From contig NZ_FQXA01000004.1 in NCBI RefSeq assembly GCF_900129835.1, positions 462,099-526,098 on the forward strand: DNA of 64,000 bases, written 5' to 3'. Positions 29,031 to 38,912 of this stretch are shown here, piece by piece. The DNA is from Stutzerimonas xanthomarina DSM 18231. Its GTDB lineage: Bacteria; Pseudomonadota; Gammaproteobacteria; Pseudomonadales; Pseudomonadaceae. A program made the translations under genes and the position numbers. Below the pieces are notes generated by a model, which saw nothing but the letters and a program-made list of their open reading frames with translations, was not told where the DNA came from and ran no database searches. Position 1 is the stretch's first letter, and the number at the start of each line of letters is the position of its first letter.

Positions 29031-30317
29031 TTATTGATCGTCGCTCTTTGAATCCTCAGTCTCCTCGATCACCCAGGCGCGCACGCTTTTGACGCGGTTG
29101 TCCGCGGCCTGCAAGATCTCGAGCCGGTACTGGTTGATTTGCAGGCAGATTCCGCTGTCCGGGATGTGCTCAAGCGCCTCGGTGATCAACCCATTAAGTG
29201 TCTTGGGGCCGTCGCAGGGGAGCTGCCAGCCCAGCGCGCGGTTGACTTCGCGCAAGTAGGCGGCACCGTCGATCACCAGCGTGCCGTCGTCCTGCGGATG
29301 TATATCCGGGCTGCGCAACGCATCCTGATTGCTGAACTCACCGACGATCTCTTCGAGAATGTCTTCCAGTGTCACGATTCCCAGCACATCACCGTATTCG
29401 TCAACGACGATGCCGATGCGTCGCTTCTGCTTCTGGAAGTTGACCAGCTGTGTGGAGAGAGGCGTGTTTTCCGGAATGAAGTAGGGGTCATTGCAGGCTT
29501 CCAGCAGGCTTTCCCGGGTCAGCTGGTCGTGGCTGAGCAGGCGTGCAATCTGGCGCATGTGCACGATGCCTTCGATCTGGTTGATGTCTTTGCGAAACAC
29601 GGGAAGGCGCGTGTGCGGCGTCGTTCGCAGCTGAGTCACGATGGTTTCGAGGTCATCTTCGAGGTCGATACCGGCGACTTCGTTGCGCGGAATCATGATG
29701 TCGTCGACCGTTACCCTTTCCAGGTCGAGGATGCCGAGCAGCATGCTTTGCCGCTTCATCGGCATGTCGCTGCCTGATTCGTGCACGACGCTACGCAGTT
29801 CTTCCGTGGACAGGCTATCCGTGCCTTTGTTGGACAGGTCAACGCCGAGCAGCTTGAGGAGGCCGTTACTGATCCAGTTGAGCATTGCCACCAGCGGATA
29901 CAACACCTTCTGCAGCATCAGCAGCGGCAGGCTGACCGGATAGGCCACGGCTTCAGGCCGCAGGGCGGCGAGGGTCTTGGGGGTGATTTCCCCGAAGATC
30001 AGCAGGATTATTGTCAGGCCGATGGTGGCGATTGCGATTCCGGCCTCACCCCACAGCTTGATTGCCAGCACGGTGGCAATTGCGGAGGCGAAAATGTTGA
30101 CGAAGTTGTTGCCGACCAGAATGGTCCCAAGCAGCCTGTCCGGGCGTTCAAGCAGGGCGCTGGCACGTTTTGCGCCGCGGTGCCCTTCCTTGGCCTGGTG
30201 GCGCAGGCGATAACGATTGAGGCTGAGCATTCCGGTTTCGGAGCTGGAGAAGAATGCCGAGCACAACAGCAGACCGACCAGCATGCCGACCAGAAAGCCG
30301 GGGTGTAGATTCTCCAC
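29031..30317 (-). CDS. CNNM/HlyC-CorC family transporter (DUF21 + CBS)
   Basis: A 428-aa inner-membrane protein: N-terminal DUF21/CNNM domain (about 1-185, with ALFEGEITPKT-like IFGEITPKTLA), two CBS domains (about 205-325, VTVDDIMIPRNEV, GIVTLEDILEEIVGE) and a C-terminal CorC_HlyC domain. CNNM proteins are linked to Mg2+/Co2+ efflux. It resembles E. coli YfjD/CorB, and this position next to a CcsA-like gene and ffh is conserved. GTG start at 30317 with AGGA 7 nt upstream. It lies 9 nt after the CcsA-like gene, in the same operon. Confidence 0.9.
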   Translation of the reverse strand: MENLHPGFLVGMLVGLLLCSAFFSSSETGMLSLNRYRLRHQAKEGHRGAKRASALLERPDRLLGTILVGNNFVNIFASAIATVLAIKLWGEAGIAIATIGLTIILLIFGEITPKTLAALRPEAVAYPVSLPLLMLQKVLYPLVAMLNWISNGLLKLLGVDLSNKGTDSLSTEELRSVVHESGSDMPMKRQSMLLGILDLERVTVDDIMIPRNEVAGIDLEDDLETIVTQLRTTPHTRLPVFRKDINQIEGIVHMRQIARLLSHDQLTRESLLEACNDPYFIPENTPLSTQLVNFQKQKRRIGIVVDEYGDVLGIVTLEDILEEIVGEFSNQDALRSPDIHPQDDGTLVIDGAAYLREVNRALGWQLPCDGPKTLNGLITEALEHIPDSGICLQINQYRLEILQAADNRVKSVRAWVIEETEDSKSDDQ

Positions 30318-30326
30318 GGAGTGGTC

Positions 30327-31127
30327 CTAGATATGCAGAATGAATTCGCGGACCAGCTTGCTGCCGAAGTAAGCCAGCATCAGCAAGCAGAAGCCTGCCA
30401 GCGTCCAGCGGATGGCCTTGTAGCCGCGCCAGCCTAGCTGATGGCGACCCCACAGCAGCAGCCCGAACACTACCCATGCGAACACTGAGAGCAAGGTCTT
30501 GTGGACCAGATGTTGCGCGAACAGATTGTCGAGGAAGATCCAGCCGGAAATCAGTGAGGCCGACAGCAGTAGCCAGCCGGCCAGCAGGAAGCCAAATAGC
30601 AAGCTCTCCATGGTTTGCAGCGGCGGGAAGTTCCTGATCAGGCCGGACGGGTGCTTGTGCTTGAGGTGATGATCCTGCAGCAGTAGCAGCAATGACTGGA
30701 ACACGGCAATCGTGAGCATTCCGTAAGCGAGGATCGACAGCAGGATGTGCGCCAGTATGCCTGGCTGCTCGGCAATGGCCGGTGGCGTGCCGGACGGTGC
30801 GAACTGGGCAAACAGCACGGTCAGGCAGCCGAGTGGAAAGAGCAGCAACAGCAGATTTTCGACAGGCATCCGGTAAAGCGCGAGCAGGATCAGCAAGATT
30901 ACCGCGGCAGCAATCAGGCTCGAGGCGGTGAAGAAGTCCAGATGCAGGCCGCTCGGTGAAAGCAGCTGGATGAACAGGCTTACGCCATGTGCGGCGAGCG
31001 CCAACGCGCCCAACATAAGAAGCAGACGCTTGTCCGGCACGGTGCGTTGCGCCAGGCGCAGGCCCTGGTATCCGGTGACGCCGACATAGAGGCAGGCGGC
31101 AGCTAGGCTCGGGAGCAAAGGGTGCAT
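30327..31127 (-). CDS. CcsA/YpjD-family membrane protein
   Basis: A 266-aa integral membrane protein with about eight spans, like E. coli YpjD, related to the cytochrome c assembly protein CcsA/CcmC. Visible parts include HILLSILAYGMLTIAVFQ and the conserved LVHKTLLSVFAWVVFGLLLWGRHQLGWRG segments near the C-terminus. A role in cytochrome c maturation is not established for this subfamily. The ATG at 31127 (MHPLLPSLAAA) starts the first span directly; an upstream in-frame start lacks support. It is divergent from ffh. Confidence 0.87.
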   Translation of the reverse strand: MHPLLPSLAAACLYVGVTGYQGLRLAQRTVPDKRLLLMLGALALAAHGVSLFIQLLSPSGLHLDFFTASSLIAAAVILLILLALYRMPVENLLLLLFPLGCLTVLFAQFAPSGTPPAIAEQPGILAHILLSILAYGMLTIAVFQSLLLLLQDHHLKHKHPSGLIRNFPPLQTMESLLFGFLLAGWLLLSASLISGWIFLDNLFAQHLVHKTLLSVFAWVVFGLLLWGRHQLGWRGYKAIRWTLAGFCLLMLAYFGSKLVREFILHI

Positions 31128-31367
31128 AGGTCTGTTAGTAGGCTCGAAAGGCGATGAGTGTGGCATAAACGTCGGACGCACAAAAGTGTGCGGTTGGCCG
31201 CGGGTACCGCCACGGTGCCGGTCTATAGGTGCGTAACGGGCGGATGACGACGGCCAGGGCAGGCATGATCTGGCCGCTCGATGAAAAGCATTGATAGCGG
31301 GGTACCGGCCTGAGGCATGCAGCTTCTATAATCGGTGCCTTAACCACATCCAGCGTGGAAATGGCAC

Positions 31368-32747
31368 ATGTTTGAAAACCTAACCGACCGCCTCTCCCAG
31401 ACGCTTCGCCATGTTACCGGCAAGGCCAAGCTGACCGAGGACAATATCAAGGACACCCTGCGCGAAGTGCGAATGGCATTGCTAGAGGCCGACGTTGCGC
31501 TACCTGTGGTCAAGGAGTTTGTCGCCAGGGTCAAGGACAGAGCTGTCGGTACCGAGGTCTCCAAGAGCCTGACGCCCGGTCAGGCTTTTGTGAAGATCGT
31601 CCGCGTCGAGCTGGAAGAGCTGATGGGCGCGGCGAACGAAGACCTTGATCTCAGCGTGGTTCCGCCTGCGGTAGTGCTGATGGCGGGCCTGCAAGGGGCG
31701 GGCAAGACGACTACGGTTGGTAAGCTCGCAAGGTTCCTCAAGGAGCGCAAGAAGAAGTCAGTGTTGGTGGTGTCGGCCGACGTTTATCGTCCAGCAGCCA
31801 TCAAGCAGCTCGAGACGCTCGCGGCGGAAGTGGGCGTGACCTTCTTCCCGTCTGACACCAGTCAGAAGCCGGTCGAGATTGCTCAAGCGGCCATCCGCGA
31901 GGCCAAACTCAAATACATCGATGTGGTTCTGGTCGATACCGCCGGTCGTCTGGCTATCGATGCGGAGATGATGGCCGAAATCCAAGCTGTTCATGCGGCG
32001 ATCAAGCCGGCTGAAACATTGTTTGTGGTTGACGCCATGACCGGCCAGGATGCGGCCAACACTGCCAAGGCTTTCGGTGAAGCGCTTCCGCTGACAGGTG
32101 TGGTTCTCACCAAGGTCGATGGTGACGCACGTGGCGGTGCTGCCCTGTCGGTGCGCCACATCACCGGTAAGCCGATCAAGTTCCTGGGTATGGGTGAGAA
32201 GAGCGACGCGCTCGAGCCCTTTCATCCGGACCGCATTGCGTCTCGAATCCTCGGCATGGGTGATGTGCTCAGCTTGATCGAGCAGGCCGAGCAGACGCTC
32301 GACCGGGAAAAGGCCGAGAAGCTCACCAAGAAGCTGAAGAAGGGTAAAGGGTTCGATCTGGAAGATTTCCGTGATCAGCTTCAGCAAATGAAAAACATGG
32401 GTGGCCTGGGCGGCTTGATGGACAAGCTGCCGTCAATCGGCGGCATGAATCTATCGCAGATGGGGAATGCTCAGGGCGCGGCCGAGAAGCAGTTCAAGCA
32501 GATGGAAGCCATCATCAATTCGATGACGCCTGTCGAGCGCCGTAACCCGGACATCATCAGCGGTTCGCGCAAGCGTCGCATTGCCATGGGCTCCGGCACG
32601 CAAGTGCAAGATATTGGCCGCCTGATCAAGCAGCACAAGCAAATGCAGAAAATGATGAAGAAGGTCAGTGGCAAAGGCGGCATGGCGAAGATGATGCGCG
32701 GCATGGGGGGCATGTTGCCGGGCGGCGGCGGAATGCCCAAGTTTTAA
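31368..32747 (+). CDS. ffh: Signal recognition particle protein Ffh
   Basis: The SRP54 GTPase that, with 4.5S RNA, targets nascent inner-membrane proteins to FtsY. The 459 aa comprise an N domain, a G domain (GLQGAGKTTT near 107, DTAGR near 192, TKVDGDARGG near 247) and a Met-rich M domain ending in a GGM-rich tail (KMMRGMGGMLPGGGGMPKF). A perfect TATAAT lies at 31327-31332 upstream, but I see no good -35. The Shine-Dalgarno sequence is modest (GGAAATGG). rpsP follows after 187 bp. Confidence 0.97.
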   Translation: MFENLTDRLSQTLRHVTGKAKLTEDNIKDTLREVRMALLEADVALPVVKEFVARVKDRAVGTEVSKSLTPGQAFVKIVRVELEELMGAANEDLDLSVVPPAVVLMAGLQGAGKTTTVGKLARFLKERKKKSVLVVSADVYRPAAIKQLETLAAEVGVTFFPSDTSQKPVEIAQAAIREAKLKYIDVVLVDTAGRLAIDAEMMAEIQAVHAAIKPAETLFVVDAMTGQDAANTAKAFGEALPLTGVVLTKVDGDARGGAALSVRHITGKPIKFLGMGEKSDALEPFHPDRIASRILGMGDVLSLIEQAEQTLDREKAEKLTKKLKKGKGFDLEDFRDQLQQMKNMGGLGGLMDKLPSIGGMNLSQMGNAQGAAEKQFKQMEAIINSMTPVERRNPDIISGSRKRRIAMGSGTQVQDIGRLIKQHKQMQKMMKKVSGKGGMAKMMRGMGGMLPGGGGMPKF

Positions 32748-32839
32748 TGTTTCGAAGGTATCAGTGGATGCCGCGCCGGGCTCCGCTGACGCTGGATAGG
32801 CCTGCTGGCGAGGCCTGCGGTTGTTTTTGAAAAAGCCAT

Positions 32840-32867
32840 TTGCAAAAGTCCGGATAATCCTTAGAAT
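32840..32867 (+). promoter_or_regulatory. Probable promoter of rpsP-rimM-trmD-rplS
   Basis: TTGCAA (32840-32845), 16 nt, then TAGAAT (32862-32867), about 68 nt before rpsP. It matches sigma-70 at 4 of 6 and 5 of 6 bases. Confidence 0.5.
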
Positions 32868-32934
32868 ATGCGGCCTTTCGGGCCTTGAGCCCGGCATTCA
32901 GATTTGCTGTACCGACTACAGGAACGATGTTCAC

Positions 32935-33186
32935 ATGGTAACTATTCGTCTGGCCCGTGGCGGCTCCAAGAAGCGCCCTTTCTACCACCTGACCGTGACC
33001 AACAGCCGCAACCCGCGCGATGGTCGCTTCGTTGAGCGTATCGGTTTCTTCAATCCGATCGCTTCGGGTGCGGAAGTGAAGCTCTCTGTAAACCAGGAGC
33101 GCGCTACTTACTGGCTGAGCCAGGGCGCACAGCCGTCTGAGCGTGTTGCTCAGTTGCTGAAGGAAGCTGCCAAGGCCGCTGCCTAA
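32935..33186 (+). CDS. rpsP: 30S ribosomal protein S16
   Basis: An 83-aa ribosomal protein with the standard N-terminus [19 protein letters not shown], then [17 protein letters not shown] and the [11 protein letters not shown] block. The ATG at 32935 has AGGAA about 10 nt upstream; the longer frame before it is spurious. It is the first gene of the classic rpsP-rimM-trmD-rplS operon, with four-base spacing to rimM. Confidence 0.98.
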   Translation: MVTIRLARGGSKKRPFYHLTVTNSRNPRDGRFVERIGFFNPIASGAEVKLSVNQERATYWLSQGAQPSERVAQLLKEAAKAAA

Positions 33187-33190
33187 TTAC

Positions 33191-33730
33191 ATGAACGCAA
33201 CGTCTGCTCCGGCCGAAGACCTGATTGTTATCGGCAAAATTGTTTCGGTGCATGGCGTGCGTGGTGACGTAAAGGTCTACTCCTTTACCGATCCTATCGA
33301 CAATCTGCTCGACTATCATCGCTGGACGCTCAGGCGAGGTGACGAGGTCAAGCAGGTCGAGTTGGTCAAGGGTCGCCTGCAGGGCAAGATCCTGGTGGCT
33401 ACGTTGAAGGGGCTGACAGATCGGGAAGAGGCGCGTAGCTACGCGGACTTCGAGATCTGTATCCTGCGCAGTGAATTGCCGCAGCTGACCGACGATGATG
33501 ATTATTACTGGTACCAGCTCCAGGGCCTGACGGTCATCAACCAGCTTGGGCAAGTGCTCGGTCGGGTCGATCACCTGCTCGAGACTGGCGCCAACGATGT
33601 GCTGGTGGTCAAGCCGTTCGACGGCAGCTTGGATGATCGCGAACGCCTGCTGCCCTATACCGACCCCTGTGTATTGAAGGTCGATCTGGAGGCAGGCGAG
33701 ATGCGGGTCGAATGGGATGCGGACTTCTAG
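33191..33730 (+). CDS. rimM: 16S rRNA maturation factor RimM
   Basis: RimM binds ribosomal protein S19 and assists 30S head assembly. The 179-aa protein has an N-terminal RimM domain ([22 protein letters not shown], cut at GKI) and a C-terminal PRC barrel ([31 protein letters not shown] with VEWDADF at the end). It begins four bases after rpsP and ends five bases before trmD. Confidence 0.96.
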   Translation: MNATSAPAEDLIVIGKIVSVHGVRGDVKVYSFTDPIDNLLDYHRWTLRRGDEVKQVELVKGRLQGKILVATLKGLTDREEARSYADFEICILRSELPQLTDDDDYYWYQLQGLTVINQLGQVLGRVDHLLETGANDVLVVKPFDGSLDDRERLLPYTDPCVLKVDLEAGEMRVEWDADF

Positions 33731-33735
33731 TCAAC

Positions 33736-34488
33736 ATGCCCAATCTTCGTGTCGATGTGATCAGTCTGTTCCCGGACATGTTTGCTGCTATCAGTGAATA
33801 TGGAATCACTAGCCGGGCAGTAAAGCAGGGGTTGCTCCAGCTGCATTGCTGGAATCCTCGAGCGTATACCGAAGATCGTCATCAGACGGTCGATGATCGG
33901 CCTTTCGGGGGCGGTCCGGGCATGGTGATGAAGATCAAGCCACTGGAGCTCGCCCTTGCAGATGCTCGGCATGCTGCAGGTGAGAAGGCCAAGGTGATTT
34001 ATCTTTCTCCCCAGGGACGGCAGCTCAAACAGGCTGACGTCCGTGCATTGGCGGGTGAGGAAGGATTGATCCTCATTGCAGGTCGTTACGAAGGTATCGA
34101 CGAGCGCTTCATAGAAGCGCATGTGGATGAAGAATGGTCGATTGGCGACTATGTGCTGTCCGGCGGTGAATTGCCGGCCATGGTGCTGATCGACGCAGTG
34201 ACCCGCCTGCTCCCTGGAGCGCTGGGTCATGCTGATTCGGCTGAGAAGGATTCGTTTACCGACGGCCTGCTCGACTGCCCGCATTACACGCGACCGGAGG
34301 TGTATGCGGATAAGCGTGTTCCTGAGGTGCTGCTCAGCGGCAATCATGAACACATCCGGCGTTGGCGTTTACAGCAGTCCCTCGGAAGGACCTGGGAACG
34401 TCGCGCTGATCTTCTGGATAGCCGCTCGCTTTCTGGGGAAGAACAAAAGCTGCTGACGGAATACATCCGCCAGCGGGACGATAGTTAA
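33736..34488 (+). CDS. trmD: tRNA (guanine-N1)-methyltransferase TrmD
   Basis: TrmD methylates G37 of tRNAs reading CNN codons and prevents +1 frameshifting; it is essential in most bacteria. The 250-aa SPOUT enzyme shows [25 protein letters not shown], the [10 protein letters not shown] block, the knot segment [15 protein letters not shown] and the C-terminal [10 protein letters not shown]. The ATG at 33736 (MPNLRVDV) is chosen; an in-frame start within rimM would add eight residues. Confidence 0.97.
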   Translation: MPNLRVDVISLFPDMFAAISEYGITSRAVKQGLLQLHCWNPRAYTEDRHQTVDDRPFGGGPGMVMKIKPLELALADARHAAGEKAKVIYLSPQGRQLKQADVRALAGEEGLILIAGRYEGIDERFIEAHVDEEWSIGDYVLSGGELPAMVLIDAVTRLLPGALGHADSAEKDSFTDGLLDCPHYTRPEVYADKRVPEVLLSGNHEHIRRWRLQQSLGRTWERRADLLDSRSLSGEEQKLLTEYIRQRDDS

Positions 34489-34532
34489 ACGTATCGATGG
34501 CACGCCAGAAAGGCCTGTCTCAGGAGCACAGC

Positions 34533-34883
34533 ATGACCAACAAGATTATTCAGGCGATTGAAAGCGAGCAGATGACCAAGCAGCTGCCCCCCTTCGCCCC
34601 AGGTGACACCGTAGTTGTCCAGGTCAAGGTGAAGGAAGGCGAGCGTGAGCGTCTGCAGGCCTTCGAAGGCGTCGTGATCGGCAAGCGTAACCGCGGCCTG
34701 AACAGCGCTTTCACCGTTCGCAAGATCTCCAATGGTGTAGGCGTTGAGCGTACATTCCAGTACTACAGCCCGATGGTCGACAGCCTCAGCGTCAAGCGCC
34801 GTGGTGATGTCCGTAAAGCCAAGCTGTACTACCTCCGCGCGCTGTCCGGCAAGGCAGCTCGCATCAAGGAAAAGCTTTCCTGA
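34533..34883 (+). CDS. rplS: 50S ribosomal protein L19
   Basis: A 116-aa ribosomal protein at the 30S-50S interface. Typical blocks are [35 protein letters not shown] and [29 protein letters not shown] precedes the ATG at 34533; an earlier in-frame ATG lacks a ribosome site. It is the last gene of the operon, followed by a strong terminator. Confidence 0.98.
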   Translation: MTNKIIQAIESEQMTKQLPPFAPGDTVVVQVKVKEGERERLQAFEGVVIGKRNRGLNSAFTVRKISNGVGVERTFQYYSPMVDSLSVKRRGDVRKAKLYYLRALSGKAARIKEKLS

Positions 34884-34900
34884 GAAAAGTTTTTCCCAGA

Positions 34901-34927
34901 AAAAGCAGCCTCCGGGCTGCTTTTTTT
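34901..34927 (+). terminator. Terminator of the rpsP-rplS operon
   Basis: AAAAGCAGCC-TCCG-GGCTGCTTTT, a 10-bp perfect stem with a stable UCCG loop, followed by more T. Confidence 0.92.
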
Positions 34928-35023
34928 ATGGGCGATTGGTTTGTCCTAGCTGTATAGCCAGGCCGCGAGCGGCGTGCTGCTCGCGGCCTGTGCCGTGCGC
35001 ATGGTCTGGAAGTGTTGGCGCTC

Positions 35024-36868
35024 TCAGGGTATCGGACGACCCGGCTCGGATTTGTTCACGGCTGCATGAGCGTCTGCGTTGTCGGTCAGGGCAATCAAGG
35101 TCCAGCCGGCCTCTGGCTTGATCCGAGCGTCCGGGTGGAATACGTGTGTATGGCCGTGGTTGTCTATCGCGAAATACAGGACGGCGCCTGATCCATTTAG
35201 GGCCTGATACTCCTGCCAGCCGAAGGTTTCGGTCAGTTTGTTGCTTTTGAATGAGTCGCCTCGACCTAGACGTCCCGCTAGCTGCGAGTAAGTCAGCGTG
35301 GGCGTGCCTAGTGGACGGCCTCGGTGTTCGTCGCTGGGTCGATGTTTGTCGCTGCGTCGATTCTCTTGGGTACTTGCCAGGTTAAAAAGTCGACCGACGC
35401 CGAACTCGTGACGGAAGCGCATGGCGGCAAGGGTGTTCATTTCGCCTACAGGCGACAACGCCAGCAGGTGTCCGAGCCCAACCAGATCGAGGTGGTTTTC
35501 GGCGTGTTGAGAGGCCGGGTTTCCGTAATAGGTTGGTAGATTCTCCATCCGCGCCGCGCGAATGTTGTCCCAGCTGGAGTCGGTCAGCATGACTCTCACG
35601 CCTTGTTCGCTCAGCGCGCGACCAATTGCTCTTGCAACGGGATTGGCGCCCACGATCAAAAAACCACTGGGTGGGGGCTCTGCAACTTTGAGCAACCTCG
35701 CCAAGGGGCGGGCGGTTGCGCTTTGCAGTACCACAGTGCCAATGATAACGGCGAAGGTGAGCGGCACGAGCAACAGTGCATCCTCATGCCCCGTTTCGTT
35801 TAGGCGAACCGCAAAAATTGCGGATACGGCAGCCGCAACGATCCCACGGGGCGCTATCCATGCGAGCAGCAGGCGTTCCTGCCAACTTAACTGCGAACCC
35901 CAGGTGCACAGGGCGATCGCCAGCGGTCGGGCCACGAACTGCACGATCATCAGAAGGATCAACACTGCCGGCCCCAGCTCCACCAGTGCCGTCAGATCGA
36001 GCATTGCTGCCAGCAGGATAAACAGCCCCGAGATGAGCAGAATGCTCAGGTTTTCCTTGAAGTGAAGGATGTCTCGAACGTCAACATCGCGCATGTTCGC
36101 GAGCCAGATGCCCATTAGGGTGACTGCTAGTAGACCGGATTCATGGACCAAGCTATTGGCGGCGACGAACACGCCGAGCACCGATGCCAGTGTCGCCAGG
36201 TTCTGCAAGTATTCCGGCAGCCAGTGTCGTTTCACCAGTTGGCCGAGGATCCAGCCTCCTGCTATGCCGAGCGCGGTTCCGCACAGCAGGACCCCGCCGA
36301 ACGTCTGCAGGCTTTGCGTCCAGGCGGCTTCGGTGCCTCGGGTAATGATGAAGCTGTAAACCACCACCGCAAGCAAAGCGCCGATCGGGTCGATGATGAT
36401 GCCTTCCCAGCGCAGGATATTGGCAACCACTGCGTTGGGGCGCACCACGCGCAGCATCGGTACGATCACAGTCGGACCGGTAACAAGCGTCAAGCTCCCC
36501 AGGAGCAACGCCAGTTCCCAGTCGAAGCCAAGCAGCCAATGAGCGGACAGGGTGATCACGCCCCAGGTTGTCAGCGCGCCGATGCCGATCAGGCGGCGCA
36601 CGACCGTGCCAATTCCGGGCAGCTCGGAGACGCGTAGTGTCAGGCTGCCCTCGAAGAGGATCAATGCCACCGCCAGTGAAACCAAAGGGAATAGCAGGGT
36701 GCCAAACAGGCGAGTCGGATCCAGCCAGCCGAGCACGGGGCCGGCCAGGATTCCGCTCAGCAAGAGGAAAAGAATCGCAGGCAGTCGTAATCGCCATGCC
36801 AGCCATTGGCTAGCGAGCGAGGCGATGCCGAGCGCGGCGAGGGCGACAAGGATGTCTTGTTCGGTCAT
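35024..36868 (-). CDS. CPA1-type sodium/proton antiporter with TrkA-N-like domain
   Basis: A 614-aa protein. About twelve membrane spans (residues 1-390) form a CPA/KefB-like exchanger core, with GPTVIVPMLRVVRPN and EGIIIDPIGALLAVVVY holding the conserved acidic ion-binding residues, plus AWIAPRGIVAAAVSAIFA. A cytosolic Rossmann TrkA-N-like part (GFLIVGANPVARAIGRALSEQGV) follows from about residue 402, then a C-terminal soluble region. The first glycine motif is GANPVA rather than the usual GxGxxG, so nucleotide binding may be altered. It is a single gene convergent with rplS. Confidence 0.88.
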   Translation of the reverse strand: MTEQDILVALAALGIASLASQWLAWRLRLPAILFLLLSGILAGPVLGWLDPTRLFGTLLFPLVSLAVALILFEGSLTLRVSELPGIGTVVRRLIGIGALTTWGVITLSAHWLLGFDWELALLLGSLTLVTGPTVIVPMLRVVRPNAVVANILRWEGIIIDPIGALLAVVVYSFIITRGTEAAWTQSLQTFGGVLLCGTALGIAGGWILGQLVKRHWLPEYLQNLATLASVLGVFVAANSLVHESGLLAVTLMGIWLANMRDVDVRDILHFKENLSILLISGLFILLAAMLDLTALVELGPAVLILLMIVQFVARPLAIALCTWGSQLSWQERLLLAWIAPRGIVAAAVSAIFAVRLNETGHEDALLLVPLTFAVIIGTVVLQSATARPLARLLKVAEPPPSGFLIVGANPVARAIGRALSEQGVRVMLTDSSWDNIRAARMENLPTYYGNPASQHAENHLDLVGLGHLLALSPVGEMNTLAAMRFRHEFGVGRLFNLASTQENRRSDKHRPSDEHRGRPLGTPTLTYSQLAGRLGRGDSFKSNKLTETFGWQEYQALNGSGAVLYFAIDNHGHTHVFHPDARIKPEAGWTLIALTDNADAHAAVNKSEPGRPIP

Positions 36869-37052
36869 GGTTACCGGGTCGTCGATTGGAAGGGCGGCAA
36901 GCTAGGGCGTTCAGCTGACAAGCTCAGCGTCCGGGCTATCTAATCTGACACCGCTTAACTGAAACAGGTCTGCAAGGAGAGGCTGGGGCAGCTGGCTGGT
37001 ATGGGCGGTCTATGGAACACTGGCCCCCTTTTTCCTTCCAGTGTCCCTCAGC

Positions 37053-37949
37053 ATGCCGGCTCAAGACGACCCCCTTATCGATCGTTTCCTCGATGCTCTT
37101 TGGCTCGAAAAGGGACTTTCGGACAATACCCGCGACGCCTATCGCAGTGATCTGGCGTTGTTCAACGGCTGGCTGGACGGGCGCAATGTGCGGCTGGTCG
37201 ATGCGGGTCGGGACGTCATTCTCGACCACCTTGCCTGGCGTCTAGCTAATGGCTATCAGGCTCGTTCTACGGCGCGGATGTTGTCCGGGCTTCGTGGGTT
37301 CTATCGATTTCTGCTGCGCGAAGGATTGATCACGGTCGATCCAACGCTGCGAGTTGATCTGCCGCAGCTGGGACGGCCGTTGCCCAAAGTGTTGTCCGAG
37401 ACGGATGTCGAGGCGTTGTTGTCCGCGCCGGATGTTGGCGATCCGCTGGGCCTGCGTGATCGGGCGATGCTGGAAGTGCTGTATGCGACCGGTCTGCGGG
37501 TCACCGAGCTGATCGGCCTTCGTCTTGAGCAGATCAATCTTCGCCAAGGCGTCTTGCGTACGTTCGGTAAAGGAAACAAAGAGCGCCTGGTACCGTTGGG
37601 TGAGGAGTCCATGCACTGGCTGGCGCGCTACCTGCGTGACGCCCGTGACGAGCTGCTCGCCGGCAAGGCCGGCGATGTAGTGTTCACGAGCCGGCGCGGG
37701 GATCTGATGACCAGACAGGCGTTCTGGCACCGAATAAAACTGCATGCCTGCCAGGCAGGAATCGCCGCATCCATCTCGCCGCACACGCTACGTCATGCAT
37801 TCGCTACGCATCTGCTCAATCATGGAGCGGATCTACGAACGGTGCAGATGCTGCTCGGTCACAGCGACCTGTCCACAACCCAGATCTATACGCACATTGC
37901 CCGCGCGCGGCTGCAGGAGCTCCACGCGCAGCATCATCCGCGCGGCTGA
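37053..37949 (+). CDS. xerD: Site-specific tyrosine recombinase XerD
   Basis: XerD works with XerC at dif to resolve chromosome dimers. The 298 aa equal the family length. A SAM-like N-terminal domain (DRFLDALWLEKGLSDNTRDAYRS borders) precedes the catalytic domain, with Arg in YATGLRVTEL near 149, Lys in GKGNKERLVP, HTLRHAFATHLL near 246-257, LGHSDLSTTQIYTH with His near 270 and nucleophile Tyr near 279. The ATG at 37053 gives 298 aa; a GTG four codons earlier is an alternative. It lies upstream of dsbC, as in other pseudomonads. Confidence 0.96.
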   Translation: MPAQDDPLIDRFLDALWLEKGLSDNTRDAYRSDLALFNGWLDGRNVRLVDAGRDVILDHLAWRLANGYQARSTARMLSGLRGFYRFLLREGLITVDPTLRVDLPQLGRPLPKVLSETDVEALLSAPDVGDPLGLRDRAMLEVLYATGLRVTELIGLRLEQINLRQGVLRTFGKGNKERLVPLGEESMHWLARYLRDARDELLAGKAGDVVFTSRRGDLMTRQAFWHRIKLHACQAGIAASISPHTLRHAFATHLLNHGADLRTVQMLLGHSDLSTTQIYTHIARARLQELHAQHHPRG

Positions 37950-38077
37950 ACGGCTGGCTTTGGAAGATGCGCTGCAGGCCACAAAGCGGATGAGCGAAGC
38001 CCTGTCGCCTGCACTGGATGACAGGGCTCTATGTTAATCTGCCGGCCTACCTTCGATCGAAGTCGCCAGGAGATTTC

Positions 38078-38803
38078 ATGCGCGCGAATCGTATCTTTGC
38101 TGCCGTTGCCATAGGCCTCGTCAGCTCCGTTGCCCTGGCTGCCGACGCTGAACAGGCGATCCGTGAGTCGCTCAATGCCCTCCAGCCCGATATGCCCATC
38201 GAGGCAATTGCGGAAAGCCCCATGAAGGGTGTTTATCAGGTTCAACTCAAGGGTGGGCGCCAGCTCTACGCGAGCGCCGATGGTCAGTTCCTGATTCAGG
38301 GTTATATGTATCAGTTCAAGGACGGCCAGGCGACCAACCTGACCGAGCAGGCTCAGAGCCAATCTGTGGCGAAGGCGATTGACGCGATTTCCACCAACAA
38401 GATGGTGGTTTTCTCGCCTGAAAAACCGAAGACCCATATCACCGTGTTTACCGACACCGACTGCGGCTACTGCCAGAAGCTGCACAGTGAGGTGCCGGAG
38501 CTGAACCGTCTTGGCGTCGAGGTTCGTTATATGGCCTTTCCGCGGCAGGGGATGGGCAGTCACGCTGCCAACACTCTGACCAGCGTATGGTGTGCAAAGG
38601 ATCGTCAGGCTGCGATGAACAAGGCCAAGGCGCGTGAGAATGTGCCGGCCGCCAGCTGCGACAACCCGGTCGCCGAGCAGTATGAGTTAGGCCAGCTGAT
38701 CGGTGTGCAGGGCACCCCGGCAATCATTCTCGCGGATGGTCAGATCATCCCTGGCTACCAGCCGGCGCCGCAGCTCGCCGAACTTGCGCTGAAAGCCAAG
38801 TAG
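38078..38803 (+). CDS. dsbC: Periplasmic disulfide isomerase DsbC
   Basis: DsbC corrects wrong disulfides in exported proteins and is kept reduced by DsbD. The 241-aa precursor has a signal peptide (cut near VALA-ADAEQ), an N-terminal dimerisation domain and a thioredoxin-fold domain with active site CGYC near residues 128-131, cis-Pro in VQGTPAIIL, and a second Cys pair (VWCAKD, ASCDNP). CAGGAGATTTC precedes the ATG. The xerD-dsbC-hom-thrC gene order is conserved in Pseudomonas; here a GFA gene lies between dsbC and hom. Confidence 0.96.
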   Translation: MRANRIFAAVAIGLVSSVALAADAEQAIRESLNALQPDMPIEAIAESPMKGVYQVQLKGGRQLYASADGQFLIQGYMYQFKDGQATNLTEQAQSQSVAKAIDAISTNKMVVFSPEKPKTHITVFTDTDCGYCQKLHSEVPELNRLGVEVRYMAFPRQGMGSHAANTLTSVWCAKDRQAAMNKAKARENVPAASCDNPVAEQYELGQLIGVQGTPAIILADGQIIPGYQPAPQLAELALKAK

Positions 38804-38912
38804 TCGCTGAGGCAGCCGCTTCGGTCACGAAGAGGCTGTCCGTTTTGATGACAACTGAACTGTTCCTCCCCTCGTGTTCAAAGCCAGAAGGCATATTGAG
38901 GAGGTGGACAAA

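Noticed and set aside
31291..31332. Full sigma-70 promoter for ffh
   Set aside because: TATAAT at 31327 is perfect, but the only TTGATA is 30 nt away, too far; only the -10 is supported.
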